Part shown: in pieces, positions 23,310 through 32,794 of the stretch
Layout of the letters: each line of letters starts with the position of its first letter
How positions within the stretch are numbered: position 1 is the stretch's first letter
Origin: Ectocarpus siliculosus
Lineage: Eukaryota; Sar; Phaeophyceae; Ectocarpales; Ectocarpaceae
Assembly: GCA_000310025.1 (NCBI GenBank)
Contig: FN649735.1
Span: 3,320,028 to 3,384,027, forward strand
Length of the DNA: 64,000 nt
Direction of reading: 5' to 3'
The notes under the pieces: model-generated
Told to the model about the DNA's origin: nothing
Database searches by the model: none
Seen by the model: only the letters and a program-made list of their open reading frames with translations
Made by a program: the position numbers and the translations under genes

Positions 23310-24100
23310 TTATCAGAGGCCTAAACGGACGTTCAAGATGTTGAAGCTGAACTTGGCCACGGGGAGCCTACATGGATAGACGCACAACGTGTTCAAGTAG
23401 GCAACGCCCACCACGCGTCATGGGCTCCTTGCATCATCAGCTGCTGTGCGAAAGACGCTTGCGCGTCATAGACTTCATATGCCCCCGGCCCTTTTGTTGC
23501 TTAGTTGCTTTGAGATGGTTTGAAGTTGCTCCCATGCGACCACAAGCCAACAGAGAAGCAAGAGACGGAGAGTGGGACAGGGCACCATTTCTTTTTTGAC
23601 TGATGATGGACGTTCCATAGGTTCTACTTGTATCACCAGCGGTAGGATATGTATTCCAAAGAGGCGGGAGAAGCTTCACGGCGAGATTATCGCTGAAGTA
23701 CTGTCGACGACGACAGGACTTGTCTCGTTATGTTTTTTTCCTTAGGTATTTGTCGAACACGCATCACGGCTCCTACAGCCTTTGGTTGTGGTGCCGTTTT
23801 CTTTTCGGCCTGCCACATCGTGTACAGAGGCGCTGCCGCTTTCTCCCACTGCGTAGCACGCATTCCTCACAAAGCGCACGTTTGAGCTTTCGAAGGATAC
23901 GCTTTTCGGTCCGTGGTCGTGCCCCCCGCCCGCCCCCGGACTTTTTTTTTCTGTCTTCAGCGTCTGCCTGGACAATCGCCGTGTGTTTTGTTGGGCTCTA
24001 TGGCCGTACACAGCATGTTATGGCGGCCTTGCTTCATCGTGTTGAAATAACGCGCATTTCTGCAGCAGGGATGTGTGTAGTAATAATGTAGATGCAGCAG
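23310..24100 (+). repeat. 3' flank shared with copy A
   Basis: Matches 9626-10420 in order and orientation (see that entry). Holds no ORF with a recognisable product. It probably contains the 3' UTR or downstream flank of the FEA1-WSC gene. Confidence 0.75.
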
Positions 24101-24764
24101 CTGTATGATTGATTGCTTTGGTATGCAATGATACGTGGATGCGGCGATAGTTTTCCAGTGTTGAGGTTGAGGTAACGTTTGGTAGAACGCAGACATACGA
24201 CGAGTTTATAGCGAGGAGCTCGTGAACGAATAGTTGATCGTAGGAAACTGTAATTGTAGCGAGAGATCACGAGGTGTTGCGAGCCCCACGAGGCTGGCTC
24301 CCAACTATCCCTCAACATCTCAAAACTCCGCAAGCTGTTATGCGAAGAAGACTGAAATGAAGTACAAGTCCCAGAAGCGGCATATTGCAACAACATCGAC
24401 TTCGGTCACTACCTCAATAGACTTGGGTATCTGGAACAACTGCGAAAGGCCAAACCGCGTGTAGACGACCCGTGGGTACAGGGCACTTCGACACTACACA
24501 TTTCTACATCATGGTATCACTCCTGCTGCGCAACTAGCCTGTCTCTTTTGTTGGGAGTGTTTGCTTCTGGATAGCTGTTTTTCTTCTGTTCTGAGTGGTT
24601 GCATTATGATCCTGAGACGGGGGGAGAGAGAGAGAAAAACAGAGAGCGACCATGTGAAGAGGTCATACCTGAACGAAAACTTCTTTGTGAGTTTCTACAG
24701 AAACGGCGATTCGTTATTTTACAGTGAAGAGCACAGGAAAACGCCCACCGACTTATGAACCGAC
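24101..24764. other. Intergenic, no gene seen
   Basis: No conserved domain or repeat recognised. Confidence 0.35.
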
Positions 24765-24942
24765 CCGTGACTGTACAACAAGGTGACACGTGCGTGCGTA
24801 TCCACTCTGATCCATCTTGAGTGATCGTGAGTTGCACACATTTCTTAGGGGAGCCGTGACTGTACAACAAGGTGACACGTGCGTGCGTATCCACTCTGAT
24901 CCATCTTAAGTGATCGTGAGTTGCACACATTTCTTAGGGGAG
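24765..24942. repeat. 89-bp perfect-period tandem duplication
   Basis: CCGTGACTGTACAACAAGGT starts at 24765 and again at 24854. The two 89-bp units differ at one or two positions (TTGAG versus TTAAG). Confidence 0.95.
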
Positions 24943-24995
24943 ACAGTTCACTGGGGCTAAAGCCAAATGTAGCAGTGAAGCCAACAACTACAGCT

Positions 24996-25045
24996 TGTAA
25001 CACTGCTGTAGTGTATACAATGTAACACTGCTGTAGTGTATACAA
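24996..25045. repeat. 25-bp tandem duplication with hairpin potential
   Basis: Two copies of a 25-bp unit (24996-25020 and 25021-25045). Each contains ACACT-GCTGT-AGTGT flanked by TTGTA and TATACAA, so each can fold into a short stem-loop. Confidence 0.9.
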
Positions 25046-25094
25046 AACCGTATTCTAGTCTACACAAGTAGTTAGAAATCAGGTTCGTTTTTTG

Positions 25095-25445
25095 AAGGGT
25101 TTACTCGGTAACGATTATTTAGGCGGACACGTTTTCGGCGGTAATGCCATTTGCCGGTTTTCGTTTTTTTTCCGGACGGCAATGAGTATTTCGGCGGTGA
25201 TGACTTCTTTGTGGAGGAGGCGTTAAAACCAAAAAAAGGCGGAGTTTTTGGGCGGTAACGCCATATAGCGGTAATTTTTTTGGCGGACGGCGCGTTTTTC
25301 GGCGGTAATGACCTTGGAGGAGGCGGTAATTTTTCGGCGGTAAAGCCATACGGCGGTAAGTTTTTTGGCGGGCGGCGGTAATGCGTTTTTCGGCGGTAAC
25401 GACCATGGCGGAGGCAGTAAAACAAAAAAACGGCGGTGAAACCGC
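25095..25445. repeat. Diverged GGCGGTAA minisatellite
   Basis: About fifteen occurrences of GGCGGTAA or close variants, spaced 15-35 bp and separated by T-runs (TTTTTCGGCGGTAATG, TTTTTTTGGCGG). Strong strand asymmetry: the plus strand is G+T rich throughout. On the minus strand it reads as a low-complexity frame (repeated Tyr-Arg-Arg/Pro-Pro), which is not evidence of a gene. Confidence 0.85.
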
Positions 25446-25781
25446 GGATGACCGGGACCGCCCATCAGGGCGGTAATTTGACGGCGGTCATGAGGGCTAT
25501 TGTCACATCTATATGGCCACAACTTCAAGCGACACCAAACAAGGCCGTAAGTGTGGTGCTGAGTTACGGCGCCAGAACAGATGGCAAACCTCCTTCCCGC
25601 CGAAGATTGATCAAAAACTACCGTTGATTTTTTGTCGTTCTCACCAGCTTTCACATTTCAGAGTCAGTCCGACCTAAAAACATGAAAACATAAAAACACG
25701 GAAACACGTTACTACAGCGTAAAACGAAAGTTACATTGCCTGCGCGACACGACCCACACGATCATTCATTCGTGGTATCTC

Positions 25782-25785
25782 ATTG
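25782..25785. repeat. Target-site duplication ATTG (left copy)
   Basis: ATTG directly abuts the LTR; its partner is at 39214-39217. Four bases is within the range for this group, where five is commonest. Intact duplications show the element still sits at its original insertion site. Confidence 0.8.
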
Positions 25786-26086
25786 TGTTATGGAGGAACA
25801 GAGAAATAAAAGAGGGAAGGGAACAAGCTCGTTGCTCCTGGCTTCGGGTACTCACAGTTGTTGTTTGATCTCTTGTTTAGCCTTCTTAGACCACGTCCGC
25901 TCAGCGCCCACTCGGAGAGTGAGGGAGCGGGGCTGGGAATTCGATCTTCCTTCAAGCTACTTCAATACCCCTCAACGTCGCCAAATATCCATATCCAAAG
26001 AAAATTCAAAATATCCAATAAGCGCTCATACAACGTTCGTTCATGAAATGCTCGTGCAATGCAAATACACTAGTTGCTCCATTACA
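25786..26086 (-). repeat. 3' LTR (301 bp)
   Basis: Minus-strand downstream LTR. The sequence just before it on the coding strand (CCCAGGGTGGGCTAA) is only weakly purine-rich, so the polypurine tract is not clear. Confidence 0.95.
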
Positions 26087-26552
26087 TTAGCCCACCCTGG
26101 GAAGTCGTAGATGCAGATACTTTATCTTCAATCCAATACTCAACCTCAAATAAAGATCGAAGATGCGACTTTCCAAATCAGACAAAATAAGATAAAATAA
26201 AAGCAACTAGGGTCGGAGGAAATAATAGTTCATCCCCGACAAATACTCCAAACCATCCCCACACCACGCAGTGATGACTACTGAGAATCACATCGCCAAC
26301 GACGGAACCAATCTGAATCAAAATGGGGTTCGGTCGCGTTGGGCACGCAAAGGTCGGGGTGACTATTGCAACAATGGAAGAAGCTCACACCACCCAAACA
26401 CGCGCTATTAGCATACCACTGCATACGATGTAGAACAAAACAAAAAAAAACATGTAGCGGCCCGTAGGCGGCATTATATCAAAGCACAGATAGATCCAGA
26501 TGGGGCAACAGCCAGCTGTGCCACAACGCCTGGTGTTCGCGACGTAACGCCA

Positions 26553-28580
26553 TCATCCGTGGAGGGATTGGTCAAACCACGAGTACGGTGTTTTTGCAAG
26601 CACCAAGAACCACAAGGAGCATCCAAAAACAAACGTGGAGTAACTATACTCGGGAGAGAAAGCTTTCGAGGGCCGGGGGTGTCCGAAAATCGAACAATGT
26701 ATGTACTGGCCTGTCACGAAATTACTAATCTGCCCAAGCCACCAAAGTCCATCCAAAGCTTTGTACCAAACGTGGGCTCCGACGGGCAAAACAGAAACAG
26801 AGAAGCGAGCCAACCAAATGTCACGCGAAACCAACTCGTACCCAGGAGCAATGAAACGTTCGGCCTGATTCCGAGCAAGTTCTCGGTCGGCCGAAGCTAT
26901 CCGAGCATTGCGATAAGCTCGGTTTCCTTGTACGCGCTGACTAGCGTTATCAGACCAGTAAAGCAGAATGTGTTTTCTGTATTCCTGCAAATCAGACTCC
27001 CTTTCCCACGACGGTGTCAACAAACCAATCCAATGAGTCAGGTACAAGACAGCTACGACACCACCGCGTCCACGTACAATTTGGTGTCCTGAAATATTCT
27101 CAACATCCAGACGACTAGACTCCGCTAAAATATCATCAGCAGTCAAATTATACGGGGGAGACTTGTTACTATACGAGTGCAAAACATATTTTGACAGATT
27201 GGCCGGCCTATACTTAGGCAGGTCATCCGTGTCGTATGGGTTGGTACACGGTTTGCACCGCAAGACGGAGACACGGTTGCGGGATTCTGGTCCCAGCATG
27301 TCTGACGGCAGGTCCAGGTAGAGAAAATTGCGCTCCACAGGTTTTCCATCCGGGGAATCCTCCGCTTTGCCCGGGCCAACAGCAAGAATTTTATACGGTC
27401 CGGTGTAGTTGAGCGAAAGCTTCGCTTTGAGCACCGAATCATCGGTGTGTTTCCGCACACCCTGCCGAATAGTAGCGGCAGAGTTGTAGACCCAAGCCCA
27501 ACCACCAACTTCGTACTTCGGGATCTGACGCAGACCGTCCAACAGTGCAGAGTTACGACGTTCGACGCGCGACACCGTAATCGCATGTTGTTCCCGCACC
27601 AACGCATAAGCTCGCCTCTGGCGTTCAACCGCAAGATTGCAGAAAGCGAGCTGGTCTCGATCCAAACTTTGATGGCCACCCACGCTAGGGTGGTCCAAAA
27701 CAGAAAACGGAAGACGGGGCAACCGTCCAATATGCACTTCATTTGGCGCCAAACCTGTGGCGGTGTTTACCGAGTTGTTGTATGCAAACTCGACATGGGG
27801 AAGATGGACGTCCCAATCGTCCTGACGCTCATTGACCACAACAGCAAGCATTTGAGCGATGGTGTGGTTAACACGCTCGGCTCCACCGTTAGTTTGGGGG
27901 TGGTACGAACTGGTGGTGACTTTCTTGATCTTCATCAGCCCGTAAATAGCCATGGACAACTTGGAACAAAATTTCATACCGTTATCCGAAAGAAGAGTCA
28001 CCGGACAACCCCACAACGCCATGTAGCGGTTGACGAAAATGTTAGCCGTTCCCTTAGCGGTAAATTCCGCCTTGGTAGTGGCATACATATCCGCCCGTCG
28101 ACTGAAACGGTCCGTAAACAAAAGTATATATGCATTCCCACGGGACGTGACCGGCAATGGCCCAAAAAAATCGACGCTCACTACAATACCCGGCGCATTA
28201 GGGAGGGGCAGAGTGAGCGTAGGCCAACGATACGTTTGCCGGGAAGTTTTGCGCGCTTGGCAAATTAAACAACGCCGAAGCCACCAACGAACGGACAAAT
28301 CCATCCCAATCCACCAGAAAAATCGCTCCAACATGCGTAAAGTCCGAGCGGTGCCCAGGTGAAAAGACGCGGTGGCGTGACATGCTTGTAGGACCCAAGG
28401 TCGCAATAGCATAGGCACGTATATGCGCGGAGTCTTCGAAGGCGGGAGGCGAGTGATACGCCCGCCCGAACTACCGAGAGGCAGTGGGGCAGAGTTTCGC
28501 ACCAGCAATCGCGTGCCATCGTCTGAGCGCTTATTTAGATGCGAGGGCGACAACATCAGACAACGCCGGCCGTCGCGCAC
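26553..28580 (-). CDS. pol: Pol: integrase with chromodomain and Tudor-like tail
   Basis: 675 codons open without a stop, though cut off from RNase H by a frameshift. The zinc-binding HHCC is at residues H68, H74, C104 and C107 (CHATASFHLG...CLICQ). Catalytic D137 (VVSVDFFGPLP), D199 (TLLSDNG) and E235 (NGGAERVN) give the exact D,D-35-E spacing of retroviral-type integrases. A GPYKIL motif near residue 395 marks the C-terminal IN domain. Residues 492-545 resemble a chromodomain (HQIVRGRGGVVAVLYLTHW, TPSWERESDL). Residues 599-648 (PVGAHVWYKALDGLWWLGQI) look like a Tudor/SH3-type barrel. Both would help choose insertion sites through histone marks. The last 25 residues are of unknown role. Confidence 0.9.
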   Translation of the reverse strand: MRDGRRCLMLSPSHLNKRSDDGTRLLVRNSAPLPLGSSGGRITRLPPSKTPRIYVPMLLRPWVLQACHATASFHLGTARTLRMLERFFWWIGMDLSVRWWLRRCLICQARKTSRQTYRWPTLTLPLPNAPGIVVSVDFFGPLPVTSRGNAYILLFTDRFSRRADMYATTKAEFTAKGTANIFVNRYMALWGCPVTLLSDNGMKFCSKLSMAIYGLMKIKKVTTSSYHPQTNGGAERVNHTIAQMLAVVVNERQDDWDVHLPHVEFAYNNSVNTATGLAPNEVHIGRLPRLPFSVLDHPSVGGHQSLDRDQLAFCNLAVERQRRAYALVREQHAITVSRVERRNSALLDGLRQIPKYEVGGWAWVYNSAATIRQGVRKHTDDSVLKAKLSLNYTGPYKILAVGPGKAEDSPDGKPVERNFLYLDLPSDMLGPESRNRVSVLRCKPCTNPYDTDDLPKYRPANLSKYVLHSYSNKSPPYNLTADDILAESSRLDVENISGHQIVRGRGGVVAVLYLTHWIGLLTPSWERESDLQEYRKHILLYWSDNASQRVQGNRAYRNARIASADRELARNQAERFIAPGYELVSRDIWLARFSVSVLPVGAHVWYKALDGLWWLGQISNFVTGQYIHCSIFGHPRPSKAFSPEYSYSTFVFGCSLWFLVLAKTPYSWFDQSLHG
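26637..26786 (-). other. Tudor/SH3-like module after the chromodomain
   Basis: The pattern VW.K..DG.WWLG.I....TGQY followed by HPRP resembles Tudor- or PWWP-type barrels. Assignment is from motif shape only. Confidence 0.4.
26945..27107 (-). other. Chromodomain at the integrase C-terminus
   Basis: Contains an aromatic-rich core (VLYLTHWIG, TPSWERE, LLYW), with the W...PSWE arrangement of chromodomains. In chromoviruses this module directs integration to particular chromatin. One of the usual three cage aromatics is not obvious. Confidence 0.65.
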
Positions 28581-29964
28581 AGGGCAAGCAATCCCAGAAT
28601 GTATCCGGCAAAACCGCCGGGGATCCCAAAGACAAAAAATGTATAGCCGCTACACACTCACTTTCTGACAGCTGTTCTCGGGCCCAATCGGCATGCGAGA
28701 ATGTATGCACACAGTCGCGGAGGTGGGCTTCCTCAGCGGCCGTGGGCGGCACCACAGAAGTCGCAGGGCTAGTACCCGCGGGCAACAACACTGGCGGCAT
28801 GGGCGCCGCGGGCGGCGGTGGCGCCGGGGTGGCGGCAGCAGGCGCGGGCGGGGGCGGCTGCAATTCAGCCGGCGCCGAAGAAGGCAGCGGGCCAGAAGTA
28901 GGGCTACCCACGGTTCTCGTAGACCGCGCGGCACGGCTTGACCGGGCCGGCGTTCGAGGAGGTCGCGGCGGTCTGGCCACCACAACGGCCCGTGGTTGTT
29001 TCGGAAAATAATTGGGACGGCTGTGAGCCATGCCCGAGGCCGAATTCGTTCTCGCCCGGGTACGAGAAGAAATCAGAGGGCCACGCGAAAGCGACAGGGC
29101 AGCCGAGGAGGTTCCGACGGTGGACGAGGGAGCGACGTCTGGCTCCGCAGAAACGGAAGCCGGAGGAGGTCCATCGGGCACAGAACCCTCGGGGGCTGCA
29201 TCGCAAACGACAGCGAAAACACCAGGCGGCGAAAATTTCGACGAATCAACTACGGAGGACGGCGACAGAGCCAGCAGGACCATTTGTGGCCCAAAACGGC
29301 GGAAGTCCCCAAAGTCATCCTCCGTCAGGGGCGCGTGTGCCAACGCGTCTCGTTGATCGTCAATGTCAAGCCCACCCAAGCCGATGTTCGGCGTCGAAGT
29401 AGAGTGATAACTCCGTCGGCACGCACGAATGAGATACACGCCCGCGGCGTCATCGACTGCGATACTGGTGTCACCGTGTCTATCCGGGTCGGTTGCCGGC
29501 AAGGGCAACCGCGAAAGAAAATCCGCATTGGCGTTGGCAGTGCCTTTGCGGTAGACAAGGGTGTAATTGAACGAGGAAAGGAACTCGAGCCAACGTTGGA
29601 CGCGGGCGTTGTGTTCACCCACCTTGACGATGCTCTCCAAAGCCTTGTGATCCGAATAAATCAGAAAGTGCGTGGACCAAAAATAACCGCGTAAGCGTTT
29701 AATTGCCCACACGATACTTCCAGCTTCCAAGTCGAGTACTGTCCAGTTGCGCTCGGATTCGAGCGTAGCGCGGCTAACGAACAGAATGGGACGGATGGAA
29801 CCATCGGCCTGTTCCTGTTCAAGGGCCGCACCAAAACCATCGATACAGGCATCACAGCAAAGCCGGAGAGGGCGGCTGCCATCTGCGACAGCGTCCCAAT
29901 CCGGGAAAGCCAAAACCGGAGGTTCTGACAGTTTCGCCAAGAGTTCTTTGACGGTATCCGCCAT
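28531..29964 (-). pseudogene. pol: Pol: RNase H and Pro/Ala-rich linker
   Basis: The first 155 residues are the RNase H domain of Ty3/gypsy type: LAFPDWDAVADGSRPLRL, CDACIDGFGAALEQEQADG (first Asp), TVLDLEAGSIVWAIKRLRGY (Glu) and IYSDHKALESIV (Asp), ending ANADFLSRLPLP. A long low-complexity region with many Pro, Ala and Ser (about 28650-29300) follows, an unusual insert between RNase H and integrase. The frame ends at 28531, about 50 nt past the integrase frame's start; one extra base near 28585 explains the shift. Confidence 0.85.
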
Positions 29965-32235
29965 AGCCGGCGTAAAAACAAAACTTCGCGTCCTTACGCA
30001 AAAGGTCTGTGAGTGGTTTCACTCGCATGGCCAAACCCTTGATGAATTTGCGGTAATACGAAAGCCCACCCAGCAAGGAACGCAGCTTTTTGACGTTGTT
30101 AGGCAGCGGCATTTTTGTGAGGGCTTCGACCTTATCGGCTCGAGGACTAACACCCGCGGGGGAGATTGTGTGACCTAAATAAACAGCCTCCTTAGCGCCG
30201 ACGCGACTCTTGAAAGGAGAAAGCTTGAGGTTGTACTTGCGCAAACGCTCCAAAAACAACCGTATGTTGGCGACATGGTGGGTGGGGTCGGCGTCAAACA
30301 CAATCACATCGTCCAGGTATGCAAGCACATGGTCCAGACCTTTAACCACTTCGTTGATGACCATGGTGAACCACGACGGTGCCACGGAGCTTCCCTGAGG
30401 CATACGGAGCCACTCGAAAAGTTGCGTGGGCGTACAAAACGCCGTAAGCTGAACCGTGTCCTCTTCGACGGTGATTTGGTGGAAAGCGGAGTTAAGATCG
30501 AAAATGGAAAATACCTTGCCCTTGTGCAAGGAATCGATGATGTGGTCAACTCGCGGCTGCGGTTGTTGACCAAGGCTGCACAATTTGTTAAGCTTTTTGT
30601 AGTTCACGGTCAAACGCAGATTGCCGTCCTTCTTAGGCATGACAACCAGAGGGCTCGCCCACGGCGATTGCGAGTGCTGAATAAGACCCGCAGCGAGGTA
30701 TTGATCGAGAATTGCATCGACCTTTTTCTCCACCAGAGGGTTGAGCCTATAGGGACGCGAGGCCAACGGTTTCGTGCCCGGGGGCACTTCCAAACGAAAC
30801 GGTTTCACGGAACAGCAACCGAAATCGGACGGTGACCGCGAAAACACATCCGAAAAGTCACACAGCACATCCGCCAGGCTGTCGATGGCTTCCGGGGTCC
30901 AACCCGAGTCATGTAAATCAAAAGTCACATCGTGCAAATGTGCAGGCAAACGTTGCCACAACTCGCGAAAACTCATTCGCTGCGCTTCTGAGAGGCGTTT
31001 CAACAGATCCGGTGGCGGCGGTTTCGGCGGCAGTGAGGCCGCGGGAGAATCCGAAATCTTCGGATCCGCAACCGGGATGTTTGAATGCAAAGAATTCACG
31101 CGAAACGGCGGCCCATCCGCGGAACGGGCTGGCGGCGGACGGTCACTCAACCCAACGCCCTCGGCCGTCTGTGGTGTAGGATCAATCGACGCAAGCGGAA
31201 TCTGCACAAGTGGGGCAGTCGCCACTCCAAGCACCTCACCTGGTTCCAACTCGGCGCACCCTGTCAATGGGATGTGTTGAGGCCCGTCCGAAACAAACGC
31301 GTCCGACGCCGAGAGGGCGCCGTGTTTCGGTAAAAACGTGACAAGATAGTTGCCGGTGAGAGCGGGGGTGCCAGAGTTGCGATTGAGGTTCACCCTCGTC
31401 AAAGTGGGTTTATCGGAAAGGGAGACACCCTTCCTGCCGGCGTACCGCAGGAAGTAAGATGCCCCGGGGGCGGAGGGTCCAGCGACATACGCGGAAGCTC
31501 CCGCCGCGAAATCCGATGACAGAGAAAGTTTCTCCATAATGCGTCCACTTGCCGACCGCGTGGGCAAAGTAGTGGACAAACAAGAGTTAAAACGCATCCA
31601 GCTATCACGTCTAAGAAGGAGGGCGCGACCCATGGCGGCAGCTGGGACAACATACACCCAGACCGCTAACGAAGCGGTGGCACTATCACCATAAAAAAAT
31701 TGAACGGACAGCCGCACGGATGAGGTGGTTTCAAGGGCATTGCCAGAGCCAAAACCACCCCACTGCCGAACGGGCACCGAACGACGACTATGGACGGATG
31801 CAGCTCCTGACGCCTCCATGGCTTCAAGGAAAGCATCACTAATGAAAGATGAAGGTGAGCCCGAGTCCAACAGGGCTACACCAGGCGCTGTACACACGGC
31901 TCCGGTACCACTATGCACGCGGACTCGCGTCGTAGAGGTATCGCAATCAACTAAAACATCACCGCTCACCAAATCTGGGCCGTGTTCCGCCAATAGCGGC
32001 GGTGGGGAAGCGGCGGCTTCGCGAAATGCAGTCGAGGCAATATGCAGCACCTGTTTCGAGTGGTCCGCGGGCGTGTTGGCTGGCACGTCCAGCGGGCCAC
32101 GCGTGTCCTCGGGCGAGGAATCATTGGCCGAAGAGTCCTCACCTGGGGGCGCAATTTCGTGGATGGTGGGACACACGGGGGCAGGTTGCCCCGAGTGTTC
32201 AGGGCGTAAAGGCTTATTGGGTTCGACCGGGCGCA
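29964..32235 (-). pseudogene. pol: Pol: aspartic protease and reverse transcriptase
   Basis: Continues in the NADAR frame with no stop to 29852. The protease active site is LLDSGSPSSFIS (31861-31875), the DSG signature of retropepsins; a Pro/Ser spacer precedes it. The RT domain runs from about 30810 (FRLEVPPGTKPLASRPYRLN) with AILDQYLAAGLIQHSQSPWA, SPLVVMPKKDGNLRL, FSIFDLNSAF (first catalytic Asp), RMPQGSSVAPSWFTMVINEV and YLDD (30308-30319, catalytic). LGHTISPAGV and LGGLSYYRKFIKGLA are typical Ty3/gypsy motifs. The frame is lost near 29985, where a T run appears one base longer than the coding frame needs; RNase H continues one frame over. All RT catalytic residues are present. Confidence 0.9.
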
Positions 32236-32794
32236 CACGCAGAAGCGTGCGCGTCGCAACAAGCGCTTTGCCCAAAAGGTTTTTACCAGTCCACTTGGAG
32301 GACGACGCCGCACGCGGATCGAAGGCATCAACACCAATGCCCCACAATCCGTCATAAGGACTGGCCTCCGCTATCTGTCTATCGCCTCTAGCCAACAAAC
32401 GTTCACGCGCGTCAGCATTTTGGGCGAATTTTGCACACAAAAGCGAAAAGACAACATTCTCGCGCCGGAATTACCATAGAGCATGATCAAAACCGCGTAC
32501 CTTGCGACCAAGGGACTTGTGTTCTCTCGGGTCGGAGGTAGCCATGATTTTGGCATAAGCGGCATCATCGCCGAAAATGCGGGCTTTCTCCGCCATCATG
32601 AACTGTTCGCCGCACACGTAGCGAATGCCATGAACCGAGAACTCACAGGGCGTCCAGTTAGACAGAAAGGACGGCGGTTTCCAAAAGAGGAAAACCTCAT
32701 CGTTATAGTATTCCCGACAACCGTCAAAAACAGGGGCCTGCCGCGCGGGTGCGCTTACCATCAAGAGAAATGGCACTGGCAACCGGCAGGACAA
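32236..32794 (-). pseudogene. NADAR (YbiA-like) domain in the polyprotein, one stop
   Basis: Lies between Gag and the protease, in the frame of the protease/RT. It covers about 165 residues with NADAR landmarks in order: FWKPPSFLSNW, GEQFMMAEKARIFGD, DPREHKSLGRKVRGFD, a Trp, then after one TAA (32471-32473) KFAQNADARERLLARGD, AEASPYDGLWGIG and WTGKNLLGKALVATR. The acidic residue in GEQFMM and the Asp in ASPYDGLWG sit where the family has conserved active-site residues. NADAR proteins act on ADP-ribose-like N-glycosides: YbiA/RibX in riboflavin pathways, and antitoxin-linked members that remove ADP-ribose from guanine in nucleic acid. The frame overlaps the end of Gag by more than 100 nt in +1 register, so it would be expressed by frameshift as the first part of Pol. 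Apart from the stop, the domain is collinear and unfragmented. Substrate unknown. Confidence 0.85.

Noticed and set aside
25072-25654. Minus-strand Tyr/Arg/Pro-repeat protein
   Set aside because: Produced by translating the GGCGGTAA minisatellite; no unique sequence.
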